Part shown: piece after piece, positions 34,333 to 42,865 of the stretch
Position numbering within the stretch: the stretch's first letter is position 1
Layout of the letters: each line of letters begins with the position of its first letter
Assembly: GCF_013416555.1 (NCBI RefSeq)
Contig: NZ_JACCFG010000003.1
Location: 310,001-374,000 of the forward strand
Origin: Sphingomonas sp. R-74633
GTDB taxonomy: Bacteria; Pseudomonadota; Alphaproteobacteria; Sphingomonadales; Sphingomonadaceae
Direction: 5' to 3'
Length of the DNA stretch: 64,000 nucleotides
Notes under the pieces: generated by a model
What the model was told of the DNA's origin: nothing
What the model saw: only the letters and a program-made list of their open reading frames with translations
Databases searched by the model: none
Made by a program: the position numbers and the translations under genes

Positions 34333-34958
34333 ATCAGTGCCTCGATCGAAGAGACGTCGATCGAAGGCAGCGGCACGAACAGGCCCTCCTCGGTCAGTGC
34401 CCGGCGGACCGTCGGGCGTTCGGCGACGCGCTCGAAATAGCCGAGCATCGGAGCCGAGATCGGCACATCGAACGCCTGCGCCCAGCGTAGCATGACGAAG
34501 AGATACGCATCGGCGACGGTGAAGCGCGGCCCGAACAGATAAAGCTCGTTGATATGCTCTTCGATCAGCGCCAGCCGCTGGGCGACCGCTTCGATCGCCG
34601 CCGCCCGTTCGGCTTCGTCCTCCGAATGCCAGAGCGGCTTGAACGCGACGTGCAGCTCGGTCGAGAGCCAGGAGAGCATCTCGATCAGCCGGGTGCGCCC
34701 AAGCAGCCCGCCGGGCGCGAGATTCGCGTCCAGCCCGGCAATGAATTCGAGGATCGCGGTGTTCTCGCTCACCGCATTGCCATCGTCGAGCACCAGCAGC
34801 GGCACATAGCCGCGCGGGTTGATCGCGACATAGTCATAACCATGCTCGGTCGTCTTGGTCTTGATATCGACCCGCTCGAACTCGGCGGCGAGGCCGGCCT
34901 CGTGCAGCGAAATCCGGCCGGACAGGCTGCAGGCGCCGGGGGCGTAATAGAGCTTCAT
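34329..34958 (-). CDS. glutathione S-transferase (beta-class-like)
   Basis: The 209-aa protein begins MKLYYAPGACSLSGRISLHEAG, with Cys at position 10 as in bacterial beta-class GSTs, and NPRGYVPLLVLDDGNAVSENTAILEFIA for the glutathione-binding motif (ENTAIL). The C-terminal domain is helical. It conjugates or reduces electrophiles with glutathione. Stop and start overlap neighbours by 4 nt on both sides, so it is translationally coupled to a kinase gene upstream and an NmrA-like gene downstream. Confidence 0.92.
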   Translation of the reverse strand: MKLYYAPGACSLSGRISLHEAGLAAEFERVDIKTKTTEHGYDYVAINPRGYVPLLVLDDGNAVSENTAILEFIAGLDANLAPGGLLGRTRLIEMLSWLSTELHVAFKPLWHSEDEAERAAAIEAVAQRLALIEEHINELYLFGPRFTVADAYLFVMLRWAQAFDVPISAPMLGYFERVAERPTVRRALTEEGLFVPLPSIDVSSIEALI

Positions 34959-35689
34959 GATCTGGTCTCCTGAGGAAGCGCCGGCAGGCGCAGAGTGACG
35001 AGGGTGCCGATACCGGGCTCGCTCTCGATCGAGACGTTGCCGCCGGCTCCCCGGACGAAGCGCTCGACCATTGGCAGGCCGATGCCGCCCAGGCCGTCGC
35101 GCTTGGTGGTGAAAAACGGATCAAACACGCGGGCGAGCGTTGCGGGCGGCATGCCGATCCCATGATCCCCGACACGAAGGTCGACGGATCCGGCAACGGC
35201 GCGCGCTTCGATGCGCACCCGTCCCTTCCCACCCATCGCGTCGCGCGCATTGAAGACGAGGTTGAGCACCGCACGGCGCAGCCCGATCGGATCGCAGGCG
35301 ATATCGGGCAGGTCGCCCGGAAGCGCGATGTCGAGCGCCACGCTGGGCTCCTCATCCGCGAGTATCAACGCCGCGATGTCCGCCAGGCAGCCGGCGATGT
35401 CGCTGCGCGGCGGCGCCTCGGCGGTATCGCGCGCGTGCACGACGCATTGGCGCACGATCGTTCCCGCGTGATCGAGCGAGGTGCGGGCGCGATGCAGGAT
35501 CGGCTCGCGGTGGGTGCCCGCCATCTCCGGCGTGCGGGCCAGGATATTGAGCGCCGAGCTGGCGATCTGGATCAGATTGCCGAGATCATGCAGCACGCCG
35601 GCCGCGGCAACTGCGAATTCCCGGTTGCCCTGCCCCGCGTCGATGGGCGGGAGGATCTCGGGTCCATGCGAGGTGGAATGGCAGAGCAT
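34955..35689 (-). CDS. sensor-less histidine kinase
   Basis: The 244-aa protein has only a dimerisation/H-box region (AAGVLHDLGNLIQIASSALNIL, probable phospho-His in LHDLGN) and an HATPase domain (AVLNLVFNARDAMGG, GDHGIGMPPA, FFTTKRDGLGGIGLPMV). There is no membrane segment, PAS or GAF domain. It is embedded in a detoxification operon, coupled by overlap to GST, so it probably takes its input from a partner protein. The ATG follows GAAAGGAACACCCG. Confidence 0.87.
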   Translation of the reverse strand: MLCHSTSHGPEILPPIDAGQGNREFAVAAAGVLHDLGNLIQIASSALNILARTPEMAGTHREPILHRARTSLDHAGTIVRQCVVHARDTAEAPPRSDIAGCLADIAALILADEEPSVALDIALPGDLPDIACDPIGLRRAVLNLVFNARDAMGGKGRVRIEARAVAGSVDLRVGDHGIGMPPATLARVFDPFFTTKRDGLGGIGLPMVERFVRGAGGNVSIESEPGIGTLVTLRLPALPQETRS

Positions 35690-35757
35690 CGGGTGTTCCT
35701 TTCGGAGAAAGGGGGCCGCGGGGCGTTAGTGGGGAGCAGTCCCCGCGGCCCGGCCGG

Positions 35758-36222
35758 TCAGGCGGCAACCGCCGCCGGCGTCTCGACAGGATGGACGGCG
35801 CGCAGGCTGATCTGGACGCGGTTCCACAGGTTGATCGCCCCGATCGCCAGGGTCAGCCAGGCGATCTCGCTGGTGTTGAATTGCGCCTGGAGCGCCGCAT
35901 AATCGGCATCCGGCGCATGCGCCTTGCCGATGCGGGTGACCAATTCGGTCCAATTGAGCGCGGCCCGCTCGCGATCGGTGAAGGCCGGGGAATCGCGCCA
36001 GCCGTCGAGAAGGTGGATGCGCTGGTGGCTCTCGCCGCTCTTCACCGCATCCTTCACATGCATGTCGATGCAGAAGGCGCAGCCGTTGATCTGCGAGGCG
36101 CGGATCTTCACCAGCTGGAGCAGGCTGTGCTCGAGGCCGCTCTTCATGATCGCGGTTTCGACGGCGATCATCGCCTTTGCGCCGTCGGGCGCGACCTCGA
36201 AGATGTTCATACGGGGGGTCAT
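35758..36222 (-). CDS. carboxymuconolactone decarboxylase/AhpD-like protein
   Basis: The 154-aa protein has the AhpD-type active site CAFCIDMHVKDAVKSGE (CxxC with downstream His) in the middle and the family pattern EHSLLQLVKIRASQINGC and GWRDSPAFTDRERAALNWTELVT. Such proteins act as peroxidase/disulfide partners in the cytoplasm. The frame is open further upstream but ATG 36222, behind GGAGACT, begins the domain. It probably protects against peroxides or organic electrophiles together with GST. Confidence 0.9.
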   Translation of the reverse strand: MTPRMNIFEVAPDGAKAMIAVETAIMKSGLEHSLLQLVKIRASQINGCAFCIDMHVKDAVKSGESHQRIHLLDGWRDSPAFTDRERAALNWTELVTRIGKAHAPDADYAALQAQFNTSEIAWLTLAIGAINLWNRVQISLRAVHPVETPAAVAA

Positions 36223-36245
36223 GGATAGTCTCCTTGCTTTGGGGG

Positions 36246-36695
36246 TCAGGGCTTGGGGGTGGCGGCGCGGTCGCGCAGCGCGAACAGGGTGAGGCCGGCG
36301 CCGATCAGCGCGGGTAAGGTGACGGCGGGGAAGTCGCGCAGCAGCACCGCGGGGCCGCAGATGCCGGCCGCGACTTCCCACAGATGGAAGAGCGCATGGC
36401 AGGCGAGCCAGAGCGTCGCCCCGCCCCACAGCACGAGGCGCATCTCGCGCCGGAAGGTGCCGGTCAGGAACGCGGCGCCGATGAACAGGAAGATGATCCC
36501 AATATCGCGTATGAAGTGCTGGTTGAACGGGCCGGTGGTGGTCACGCCGGGCACGGCGAAATACCAGCCGGTCGGCGAGATCAGCATGTAGAGACCGTTT
36601 TCGATGCCGCCGACGCCGAGCAGCATCGCGAAGAAGATCACGGTCGGGCGGAGCACCGGCGCACGCCGCGCGTCGTGGAGCGCGCGCGTGCTCAT
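36246..36695 (-). CDS. small integral membrane protein (about 4 TM)
   Basis: The 149-aa protein has four hydrophobic segments: VIFFAMLLGVGGIENGLYML, a loop with TTGPFNQHFIRDIG then IIFLFIGAAFLTG, LVLWGGATLWLACHALFHLW, and VTLPALIGAGLTLFAL. NQHFIRDIG recurs in a conserved hypothetical family found near NmrA-like genes. No function is known. ATG 36695 overlaps the stop of the NmrA-like gene before it (ATGA). Confidence 0.8.
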   Translation of the reverse strand: MSTRALHDARRAPVLRPTVIFFAMLLGVGGIENGLYMLISPTGWYFAVPGVTTTGPFNQHFIRDIGIIFLFIGAAFLTGTFRREMRLVLWGGATLWLACHALFHLWEVAAGICGPAVLLRDFPAVTLPALIGAGLTLFALRDRAATPKP

Positions 36696-37453
36696 TTCGC
36701 CACCGGCGCGGGCACATTGGCGAGCCACCAGTCGAAGCTGGTGGTGCCGAGCCGGGCATCGGGCCCCGGCATCAGCGACGCGTCATCGATCGCGACGCCG
36801 AAATAGGCGGCGGCGGGATCGGCGATCACGCGGCGCGGATCCTTGTCGAACGCCAGCACCCGCGCGACCAGTTCGTCGATGCGATAGGCTTGCGGCCCGG
36901 CCACTTCGACAAGATCGTTCGCGGGCACCCCGAGCGCCGCCCGTGCGACGGCGACCGCGACATCCTGCGCCGCCATCGGCTGGAAGCGCGCGGGCGAAAG
37001 GCGCACCGTGTCGCCTTCGGTCGCCGAATTGGCGATCCCGCGCAGGAACTCGAAGAACTGAGTGGCGTGGATCAGCGTGAACGGAATGCCCGAGGCCGCG
37101 ATCCCCTTTTCCTGGGCGAGCTTCGCCTGGAAATAGCCGCTGGCCTGGAGGCGTTCCGTGCCGACCACGGAGAGCGCGATATGATGGCGCACCCCTGCCC
37201 GCTGCTCTGCCGCCGCGATATTGCGCCCCGCCTTCTCGAAGAAATCGAGCGCCGCCGGACCGTCGAGCGTCGGCGAGTTGGAAACGTCGATCACCACCTC
37301 GGCGCCGGCGAGCGCGCGGTCGAGCCCTTCCCCGGTCAGCGTGTCCACGCCGGTATTCGGTGCGGCGGCGAACACCTCGTGCCCGTCTTTGGCGAGCAGG
37401 GCGACGGTCTTCGAGCCGATCAGGCCGGTCCCGCCGATAACGACGATCTTCAT
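36692..37453 (-). CDS. NmrA-like/atypical SDR NAD(P)-binding protein (paralogue 2)
   Basis: The 253-aa protein starts MKIVVIGGTGLIGSKTV (GGTGLIG nucleotide loop). GEGLDRALAGAEVVIDVSN, HHIALSVVGTERLQASGYFQAKLAQEK and GIPFTLIHATQFFEFL align along the whole length with the genes on both sides. The frame continues 33 codons upstream, but those residues overlap the preceding gene and are not family-like. It is separated from paralogue 3 by one nucleotide. Confidence 0.88.
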   Translation of the reverse strand: MKIVVIGGTGLIGSKTVALLAKDGHEVFAAAPNTGVDTLTGEGLDRALAGAEVVIDVSNSPTLDGPAALDFFEKAGRNIAAAEQRAGVRHHIALSVVGTERLQASGYFQAKLAQEKGIAASGIPFTLIHATQFFEFLRGIANSATEGDTVRLSPARFQPMAAQDVAVAVARAALGVPANDLVEVAGPQAYRIDELVARVLAFDKDPRRVIADPAAAYFGVAIDDASLMPGPDARLGTTSFDWWLANVPAPVAK

Positions 37454-37454
37454 T

Positions 37455-38288
37455 TCATGTCCTTTCGCTTTGAATTTCGGGGAGCCGGTGGCCGGCGCCG
37501 GCAACCAGCGCCTCCGCGCCGAGCCGCGCGCCGAAGAAGAGCGCGTCGGCATCGACCACCACCGGGCGATAATCCTCGTCGCCGGTCAGCATCTGGGTGG
37601 CGAGATCGGGCAGCGCGTAGATATTGGGCCCGGCCAGCTCGACCACGGCATTGGCCGGATCGCGCAGCGCGACCTCCATCAGCACGCGCGCCGCATCGTC
37701 CGCGGCGATCGGCTGGACGCGAACCGGCGGGACGCGGACCTCGTCGCGCGTGCGGCCGGCGTAGAGGATGTCGTGGATATATTCGAACAACGGGGTCGAA
37801 CGGACGATGGTGAACGGGATGCCGGCTCCGGTCACCAGCGCCTCCTGGGCGTTCTTGGCGCGGTAATAGCCGGCACTGCGGCGGGCGTGTCGAGCCGAGG
37901 CGTCATCGTGCATCTCCCTGATGGATGCAGGCATGACGAGATCGCCGTCGCGAATGTGACATGGCGGATCATTTTCCGCGCCGATCCGCTCGGCACCGAT
38001 CGCGGAGAAGGTGACATGGTGCGCGATCCCCGCCACACGCTCGGCGGCGAGCAGGGTGGCGCCCGCGGCTTCGAAGAAGCGCAGCATCGCGTCGGGATCG
38101 GCATAGCCCGGGTTGGAGACGTCGATAACGACCTCTGCCCCTTCCAGCGCGCGATCGAGCCCCGCGCCGGTTACGATGTCGACGCCGGTGGAGCGTGCAG
38201 CGGCCACGATGTCATGGCCTGCCGCCTCGAGTTGGCGGACGAGCTTCGCCCCGACCCGGCCGGTCCCTCCCACCACGACGATGCGCAT
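37455..38288 (-). CDS. NmrA-like/atypical SDR protein with in-frame insertion (paralogue 3)
   Basis: The 277-aa protein begins MRIVVVGGTGRVGAKLV and aligns with paralogues 1 and 2, including GAGLDRALEGAEVVIDVSN and GIPFTIVRSTPLFEYI. Between SAIGAERIG and AGYYRAKNAQE there are about 34 extra residues absent from both paralogues; the DNA there contains a 38-nt imperfect palindrome (37901-37938). The frame is intact, so the protein may carry a surface loop next to the active-site YYRAK. It is the first gene of the eight-gene operon; possible motif site G lies 123 nt upstream. Confidence 0.87.
   Translation of the reverse strand: MRIVVVGGTGRVGAKLVRQLEAAGHDIVAAARSTGVDIVTGAGLDRALEGAEVVIDVSNPGYADPDAMLRFFEAAGATLLAAERVAGIAHHVTFSAIGAERIGAENDPPCHIRDGDLVMPASIREMHDDASARHARRSAGYYRAKNAQEALVTGAGIPFTIVRSTPLFEYIHDILYAGRTRDEVRVPPVRVQPIAADDAARVLMEVALRDPANAVVELAGPNIYALPDLATQMLTGDEDYRPVVVDADALFFGARLGAEALVAGAGHRLPEIQSERT
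37901..37938. repeat. palindromic element inserted in frame in a coding sequence
   Basis: CGTCATCG-TGCATC, a 9-nt centre, then GATGCA-GGC-ATGACG: outer arms CGTCAT/ATGACG and inner arms TGCATC/GATGCA are perfect, with small mismatches between. It coincides with the protein segment missing from both paralogues. Its ends match the intergenic palindrome at 9276-9305, suggesting the same small repeat family. Confidence 0.55.
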
Positions 38289-38410
38289 GATCCCTCTCCT
38301 CTCCCCGGCGCCGGCACAGCGCCTCGGTCTGGAAGGAAGATCGCGGATCGCGCCCTGTGCCTCCATCGTGCCCAGGGATGCGCGAAGCTCGCCTTTGGGC
38401 AGGCGACCCT

Positions 38411-38424
38411 ATGCCTAGGGTCAG
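38411..38424 (+). promoter_or_regulatory. weak copy of the response-regulator motif (site G)
   Basis: ATGCCTAGGGTCAG resembles ATACCTAGGTCCA with one extra G. It lies in the divergent region between the eight-gene operon (38288) and the haloperoxidase-like gene (38642). The match is imperfect, so this assignment is tentative. Confidence 0.25.
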
Positions 38425-38641
38425 GTCAGGCCCGCCTGGCAGCGGGCCAGCCGGCCTCCGGCGCCCAAAATCGCTATCAAAGGCATAGGCGTCCGAGACG
38501 ATCGGACAGCCAATCCCCTCCCCCCGGCGGGGCGGATCGCGCCCGAGGTGCGGTCGATCCGTCGCCGCCTTCCCGCCTAGCTCGCACCTGCCGGGACGCG
38601 GCCCGAGGCGGGTCGTGCGGCGCAATCCAGGGAGAATTTCG

Positions 38642-39463
38642 GTGCCGATCTTCACCACCAGCGACGGACACGAGCTCTACTACAAGGACTGGGGCCAAGG
38701 CCCGGTCGTCACCTTCTCGCACGGCTGGCCGCTCAGTTCGGACGCGTGGAGCATCCAGATGCAGTTCCTCGCCGAGCAAGGCTATCGCTGCATCGCGCAT
38801 GATCGGCGCGGGCACGGCAAGTCCGCCCAGACCGACACCCGCAACGACATGGATGGTTATGCCGACGACCTGGCCGAGCTGTTCGCGGCGCTCGACCTGC
38901 AGGACATCACCGTGGTCGGTCACTCGACGGGCGGCGGCGAAGTCGCCCGCTATATCGGCCGCCACGGCACTGGCCGGGTCAAGAAAGCGGTGCTGCTCGG
39001 CGCGGTCCCTCCGGTGATGCTGAAGAGCGCGGCCAATCCAGAGGGCTTGCCGATCGAGGTGTTCGACGGGCTGCGCCGCGACATCCTCAAGAACCGCTCA
39101 CAATTCTACAAGGACTTCGCAATCCCCTTCTACGGCGCCAATCGCGAGGGCGCGGAGGTGCCGCAGAGCCTGCTCGGCGAGTTCTGGCTGATCAGCATGC
39201 AGGCCGGCCTGAAGAACGCGCATGACTGCATCAAGGCGTTCAGCGAGACCGACTTCACCGAGGATCTGAAGAAATTCGACGTGCCGACACTGATCGTCCA
39301 TGGCGAGGACGACCTGATCGTGCCGATCGCGGACTCCGCGCACAAATCGGCCAGGCTGGTGAAGGGCGCGCAGACGATCTTCTATCCGGGCCTGCCCCAC
39401 GGACTGACCGCCACGCACGCCGATCGGTTCAACGCCGATCTGCTCGCGTTCCTGCGCAGCTGA
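38642..39463 (+). CDS. alpha/beta hydrolase, non-heme haloperoxidase-like
   Basis: The 273-aa protein matches the cofactor-free chloroperoxidase/esterase family in length and sequence: [32 protein letters not shown], nucleophile Ser in [18 protein letters not shown], Asp in HGEDDLIVP, His in [14 protein letters not shown] 38642 fits because AGGGAGA lies 6 nt upstream and the family starts there; an in-frame GTG at 38615 would add 9 residues. It is cytoplasmic. In vivo members probably act as esterases or perhydrolases. Confidence 0.9.
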   Translation: MPIFTTSDGHELYYKDWGQGPVVTFSHGWPLSSDAWSIQMQFLAEQGYRCIAHDRRGHGKSAQTDTRNDMDGYADDLAELFAALDLQDITVVGHSTGGGEVARYIGRHGTGRVKKAVLLGAVPPVMLKSAANPEGLPIEVFDGLRRDILKNRSQFYKDFAIPFYGANREGAEVPQSLLGEFWLISMQAGLKNAHDCIKAFSETDFTEDLKKFDVPTLIVHGEDDLIVPIADSAHKSARLVKGAQTIFYPGLPHGLTATHADRFNADLLAFLRS

Positions 39464-39504
39464 TGCGCGGGGCGTCCGGCGGCGTCCCCAGCGCCGCCGG
39501 GCGT

Positions 39505-41130
39505 TCAGGCGGAAATCGGGGGCAGGGAAAAGTGAAAGAGGGCGCCGCCTTCATCATGGTTCGCCGCGGCGATACTGCCGCCATGCGCAGCGATGATCGA
39601 CTGGCAGACCGCCAGGCCGATGCCCATCCCGTCCGCCTTGGTGGTGAAGAAGCCCTCGAAGATGCGATCGAGATCCGCTGCCGCGATACCCGGACCATTG
39701 TCGCGGATCGAGAAGCGGACGCCGCCCCCACCGTCCGGGCCGGTGGCGATCTCGATCCGCCCCTTCTGCATGCCGGCCAGTGCCTGGAGGCTGTTGACCA
39801 GCAGATTGATCACGACCTGCTGGAGCTGGACCCGGTCGCCGAGCACGCGTGGCAGGGCGATATCGAGCCGCACCGACAGCAGGATCGCCCGTGTTTCGAC
39901 GTCGTGACAGACGAACATCAGCGCTTCCTCGACCACCGCGTTCAGGTCGAGCGACACCGGATTGGGCACATGGCGCGACGCCATGCCCCGAATCCGCTGG
40001 ACGATCTCGCTGGCGTGCCGGGCACTGTCGGCGATGCGCCGGGTGAGCTGCTCGACCTTGGCAAGATTGGGCTCGTCGCGACACAACCAACGCAGGCTCG
40101 TCTCGGCGTTCATCGCGATCGCCGCGAGCGGCTGGTTCACTTCATGCGCGATCGAGCTGGCCAGCTCGCCAAGCGTGGAGATGCGCGCGGCGCGGGCATG
40201 TTCTTCCTGAAGCTGGCGGAGCTGCGCTTCGGTGCGCAGCTTCTCGGTCTTGTCCTCGAGCGTGAGCAGCGTCACGTCGAGCCGCTCGGGCGGCGTTGGG
40301 AAGGTGACGGTGAGCTCGACATCGAGCAGCCGCCCGTCGAAGGTCCCGAGCTTGATCAGCTCGACATAGGTGCGCCGCCCTTCGAAATGGGCGATGGTAA
40401 CGTTGCGCGCGGTGTCGGGCGCCTGGGCGAAGACGAACGCGACCGGGCCGATCAGGTCCTCAACACCGCCCGCTCCCATCATCCGGGCGGCGCCACCATT
40501 CGCATCGGTCACCCGCACGATCGCGCAAGCCTGCTCGACCAGCCCGGGATGCGCCTCCATATGCGCCACGATGTCGGTCACCCCTTCGGCGCGGAGCTGG
40601 TAGAAGACCGCGCCCATCGGCCGGGCATCGACCTGGAGCAGCGCGCCGGGGAGATGATGGATAAGCCGGCGATAGCGCTGCTCGCTGGCACGCACGGCCC
40701 AGAAGGAACGATCGTCAGCGACGTCGCCATCCACCTGTACCCAGACCGTATCGGCCACGCCCGGTGCGCCCCACACGGTCAGCGTCGCGTCACGCAGCAT
40801 GAAGGAATTGATGCTCTCGGTGCGCTCGGCATGCGCGGGATCGGTGACGACCGCGACAATCAGCCCCGCAAGCGCATTCCAGCTCTCTTGCGGGCAGAAA
40901 TTGGCAACCGGCTGGTCGAGGATGATTTCGCGTGCCGAGGGCGCGCCGACCAGTTCGAGGCTGCGGGTATTGGCCTCAACGATGCGTGCGCCGTGGAGCA
41001 GCGCCGCGGCCCAGTCCGCCCATTCGCCGCCGGCGGCGACAATGTCGATCAGCGCCCGCACCCGCGACAGGTCGACCTGCCAACAGGCAGGCTCCGCAGT
41101 GTCTCGCGCCGGTATCGGGCCGGTCAGCAT
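39505..41130 (-). CDS. PAS-domain sensor histidine kinase (FixL-like)
   Basis: The 541-aa cytoplasmic kinase has two PAS-like segments (about 30-150 and 155-300), a short coiled coil, then HisKA with H-box ELASSIAHEVNQPLAAIAMNAE and HATPase (VVINLLVNSLQAL, DNGPGIAAADL, GMGIGLAVCQSIIAAHGG). The HEVNQPL H-box matches the multi-PAS kinase at 26321. The start overlaps the single-domain response regulator stop by 7 nt, so kinase and regulator are coupled; a FixJ-type regulator lies just upstream. Confidence 0.9.
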   Translation of the reverse strand: MLTGPIPARDTAEPACWQVDLSRVRALIDIVAAGGEWADWAAALLHGARIVEANTRSLELVGAPSAREIILDQPVANFCPQESWNALAGLIVAVVTDPAHAERTESINSFMLRDATLTVWGAPGVADTVWVQVDGDVADDRSFWAVRASEQRYRRLIHHLPGALLQVDARPMGAVFYQLRAEGVTDIVAHMEAHPGLVEQACAIVRVTDANGGAARMMGAGGVEDLIGPVAFVFAQAPDTARNVTIAHFEGRRTYVELIKLGTFDGRLLDVELTVTFPTPPERLDVTLLTLEDKTEKLRTEAQLRQLQEEHARAARISTLGELASSIAHEVNQPLAAIAMNAETSLRWLCRDEPNLAKVEQLTRRIADSARHASEIVQRIRGMASRHVPNPVSLDLNAVVEEALMFVCHDVETRAILLSVRLDIALPRVLGDRVQLQQVVINLLVNSLQALAGMQKGRIEIATGPDGGGGVRFSIRDNGPGIAAADLDRIFEGFFTTKADGMGIGLAVCQSIIAAHGGSIAAANHDEGGALFHFSLPPISA

Positions 41131-41489
41131 GACGGGAGCACCGCCTTGAGCATGCCGAGCAGCTGCGCATCATCGACCGGTTTGGTGAACCAGCCTGCCG
41201 CGCCGCCCTGGAAGGCGCGGGCACGCAGCACCTCTTCGTCGCACGACGTCACATAGATCACCGGCATCGCCGATCCGCCGGCACGCAGCCTGCGCTGCAG
41301 CTCGATCCCGTCGATCTCAGGCATGCGGACATCGGTGATGACGCAATCGAAATCGCCGCACGCCTGGAGAAAGGCGGCCGCACCGTCGAAGGCGCGCGCA
41401 GGCATTCCCTCCACCTGGAGCAGATCGAACAGCGCATCGCGCACGGCCTCGTCATCATCCACGATCGCGATCACCGATGGTCTGGACAA
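41124..41489 (-). CDS. single-domain response regulator
   Basis: The 121-aa protein is a lone receiver: IAIVDDDEAV, acceptor Asp53 in CVITDVRMPEIDG, Thr in IYVTSCDEE and Lys in GWFTKPVDD. The start is probably TTG 41489, with AAGGA further upstream and no ATG available; GTG 41474 is an alternative. It is transcribed with the overlapping PAS kinase. Motif site F lies 73 nt upstream. Confidence 0.87.
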   Translation of the reverse strand: MSRPSVIAIVDDDEAVRDALFDLLQVEGMPARAFDGAAAFLQACGDFDCVITDVRMPEIDGIELQRRLRAGGSAMPVIYVTSCDEEVLRARAFQGGAAGWFTKPVDDAQLLGMLKAVLPSC

Positions 41490-41560
41490 GCGGAGGGTCC
41501 TTTTCGGCGCGCAAGCCGCGCCCGCCTCCGCATGTCGCTGAATCCACTGCTTTCTGGTAC

Positions 41561-41576
41561 CATACCATGGTCTAGG
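41561..41576 (+). promoter_or_regulatory. putative response-regulator site F
   Basis: CATACCATGGTCTAGG differs from site B by one base across ATACCAAGGTCTAG. It overlaps the stop codon of the FixJ-type gene (ends 41572) and lies 73 nt before the receiver/kinase operon. A second TACC precedes it (GGTACCATACC), so it may be a tandem site. Confidence 0.55.
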
Positions 41577-42237
41577 TCGCCTCCTGCCGGAGGGGCTCGG
41601 GCAGCAGATCCCAGGCGCGGATCAGCTCCCCCACCGTGTTCACCGCCATCTTGCGCATGACGCTGCTGCGGTGGAGCTTCACCGTGACTTCGCTGATGCC
41701 CAGATCGAAAGCGATCTGCTTGTTTAGCCGGCCCTGCGCGACCTGGCGGAGCACCTGACGCTCGCGCGGGGTGAGCGCGGCGTAGCGATCGGCCTGCACC
41801 TTCGTCACCTGCGCACCGGAGCGCAGCGCAAGATCGCGCTCGATGCCGACCGTCACTGCATCGAGCAGCGACTGATCGCGCACCGGCTTGGTGAGGAAAT
41901 CCACCGCGCCGGCCTTCATTGCCTGCACGCTCATCGGAATGTCGCCGTGACCGGTGAGGAAGATGATCGGCTTCGCATTGCCCGTGGCGGCAAGATGCTG
42001 CTGCAGGTCGAGCCCGCTCGATCCGGGCATCCGCACGTCGAGCACCATGCAGCCCGGGCGCTCGGGCAGCGTCGCCTCGAGCAACTCGCGCGTCGAGCCA
42101 AAGCCGGCGGCATCGATCCCCACCGAGAGCATCAGCTCCTCGATCGAGGTGCGGACGGCGGCATCGTCGTCGACGATCACCACCAGCGGGCGGTCCGCCG
42201 CAGCCGGCTGGTTCATCTGCGATCCCTGGTTCATCAT
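41572..42237 (-). CDS. FixJ-family response regulator (REC + LuxR-type HTH)
   Basis: The 221-aa protein has a receiver (IVDDDAAVRTSIEELM; Asp67 in CMVLDVRMPGSSGLDLQ; Lys in DFLTKPVRD) and LuxR-type HTH (LTPRERQVLRQVAQGRLNKQIAFDLGISEVTVKLHRSSVMRKM). Its HTH resembles that of the regulator at 15766. GGAGG precedes two adjacent ATGs (42237 and 42234); spacing slightly favours the second. It is the natural partner of the adjacent FixL-like kinase and another candidate to bind motif sites A-F. Confidence 0.92.
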   Translation of the reverse strand: MMNQGSQMNQPAAADRPLVVIVDDDAAVRTSIEELMLSVGIDAAGFGSTRELLEATLPERPGCMVLDVRMPGSSGLDLQQHLAATGNAKPIIFLTGHGDIPMSVQAMKAGAVDFLTKPVRDQSLLDAVTVGIERDLALRSGAQVTKVQADRYAALTPRERQVLRQVAQGRLNKQIAFDLGISEVTVKLHRSSVMRKMAVNTVGELIRAWDLLPEPLRQEAT

Positions 42238-42312
42238 GCGACCTCCCGGCGGTTAGAGCTGGAGACAGGCAAGCTTCTCATCGGACGCGGCGCGGCATAA
42301 TCCCGAACCCAG

Positions 42313-42774
42313 TTACCCCTGGCCTCCCCGTTCCGGGGAGCGTGGCTCCAACCGGATCACTCGTCGGCCATAAAAATGCGCATCGATCGACCAGGCGCCG
42401 GGGCCAAGCAGCACGAGCGCCAGCGCCCCACCGGCACAGGCGGCCAGGATCCACACCAGGTCGTCCCGCGCACCCGCCGCTCCCGCTGCCAGCGCGACGG
42501 CCAACAGCAACGCCGCGGCCCGCGCGCCGAACCCGAGCACGAGCGCCAGCGCGATCCCCGCGGCGGCGAGGCCGATCGGGACGGTTACCGTCGGCACGGA
42601 CCAGGCACGGGCAAGCGCCGGAGACGCGATCAGCGCATAGGACAGCCGCAGGAGCAGGAGCGCGGCACCGAAGAGGCCGTCCGGATAGCGTAGGATCAAT
42701 TTGGGCACCGACAGGCGATAGACCGCCTCCGGGCCTTCGCCAGCCTTCGGTCCGGGGATGTTCCGCTCCCCCAT
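42313..42774 (-). CDS. DoxX-like membrane protein
   Basis: The 153-aa protein has about four membrane helices (LFGAALLLLRLSYALIA, VPIGLAAAGIALALVLGFGARAAALLLAVALAAG, WILAACAGGALALVLLG). It ends GPGAWSIDAHFYGRRVIRL, a motif recurrent in DoxX/DoxD-like proteins. Function is unknown; family members are tied to quinone or thiosulfate redox chemistry and oxidative stress. The first codons up to PKL look poorly conserved, so a later start is possible. Confidence 0.75.
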   Translation of the reverse strand: MGERNIPGPKAGEGPEAVYRLSVPKLILRYPDGLFGAALLLLRLSYALIASPALARAWSVPTVTVPIGLAAAGIALALVLGFGARAAALLLAVALAAGAAGARDDLVWILAACAGGALALVLLGPGAWSIDAHFYGRRVIRLEPRSPERGGQG

Positions 42775-42865
42775 TCGGGGGTAGCATCGCCACCGTCTGG
42801 CAGCGAAGTGCGGATTGCTTCGGATTGGGCGCAGGCGGGGACCCGGGGGAGTTGCCGGAACGACG

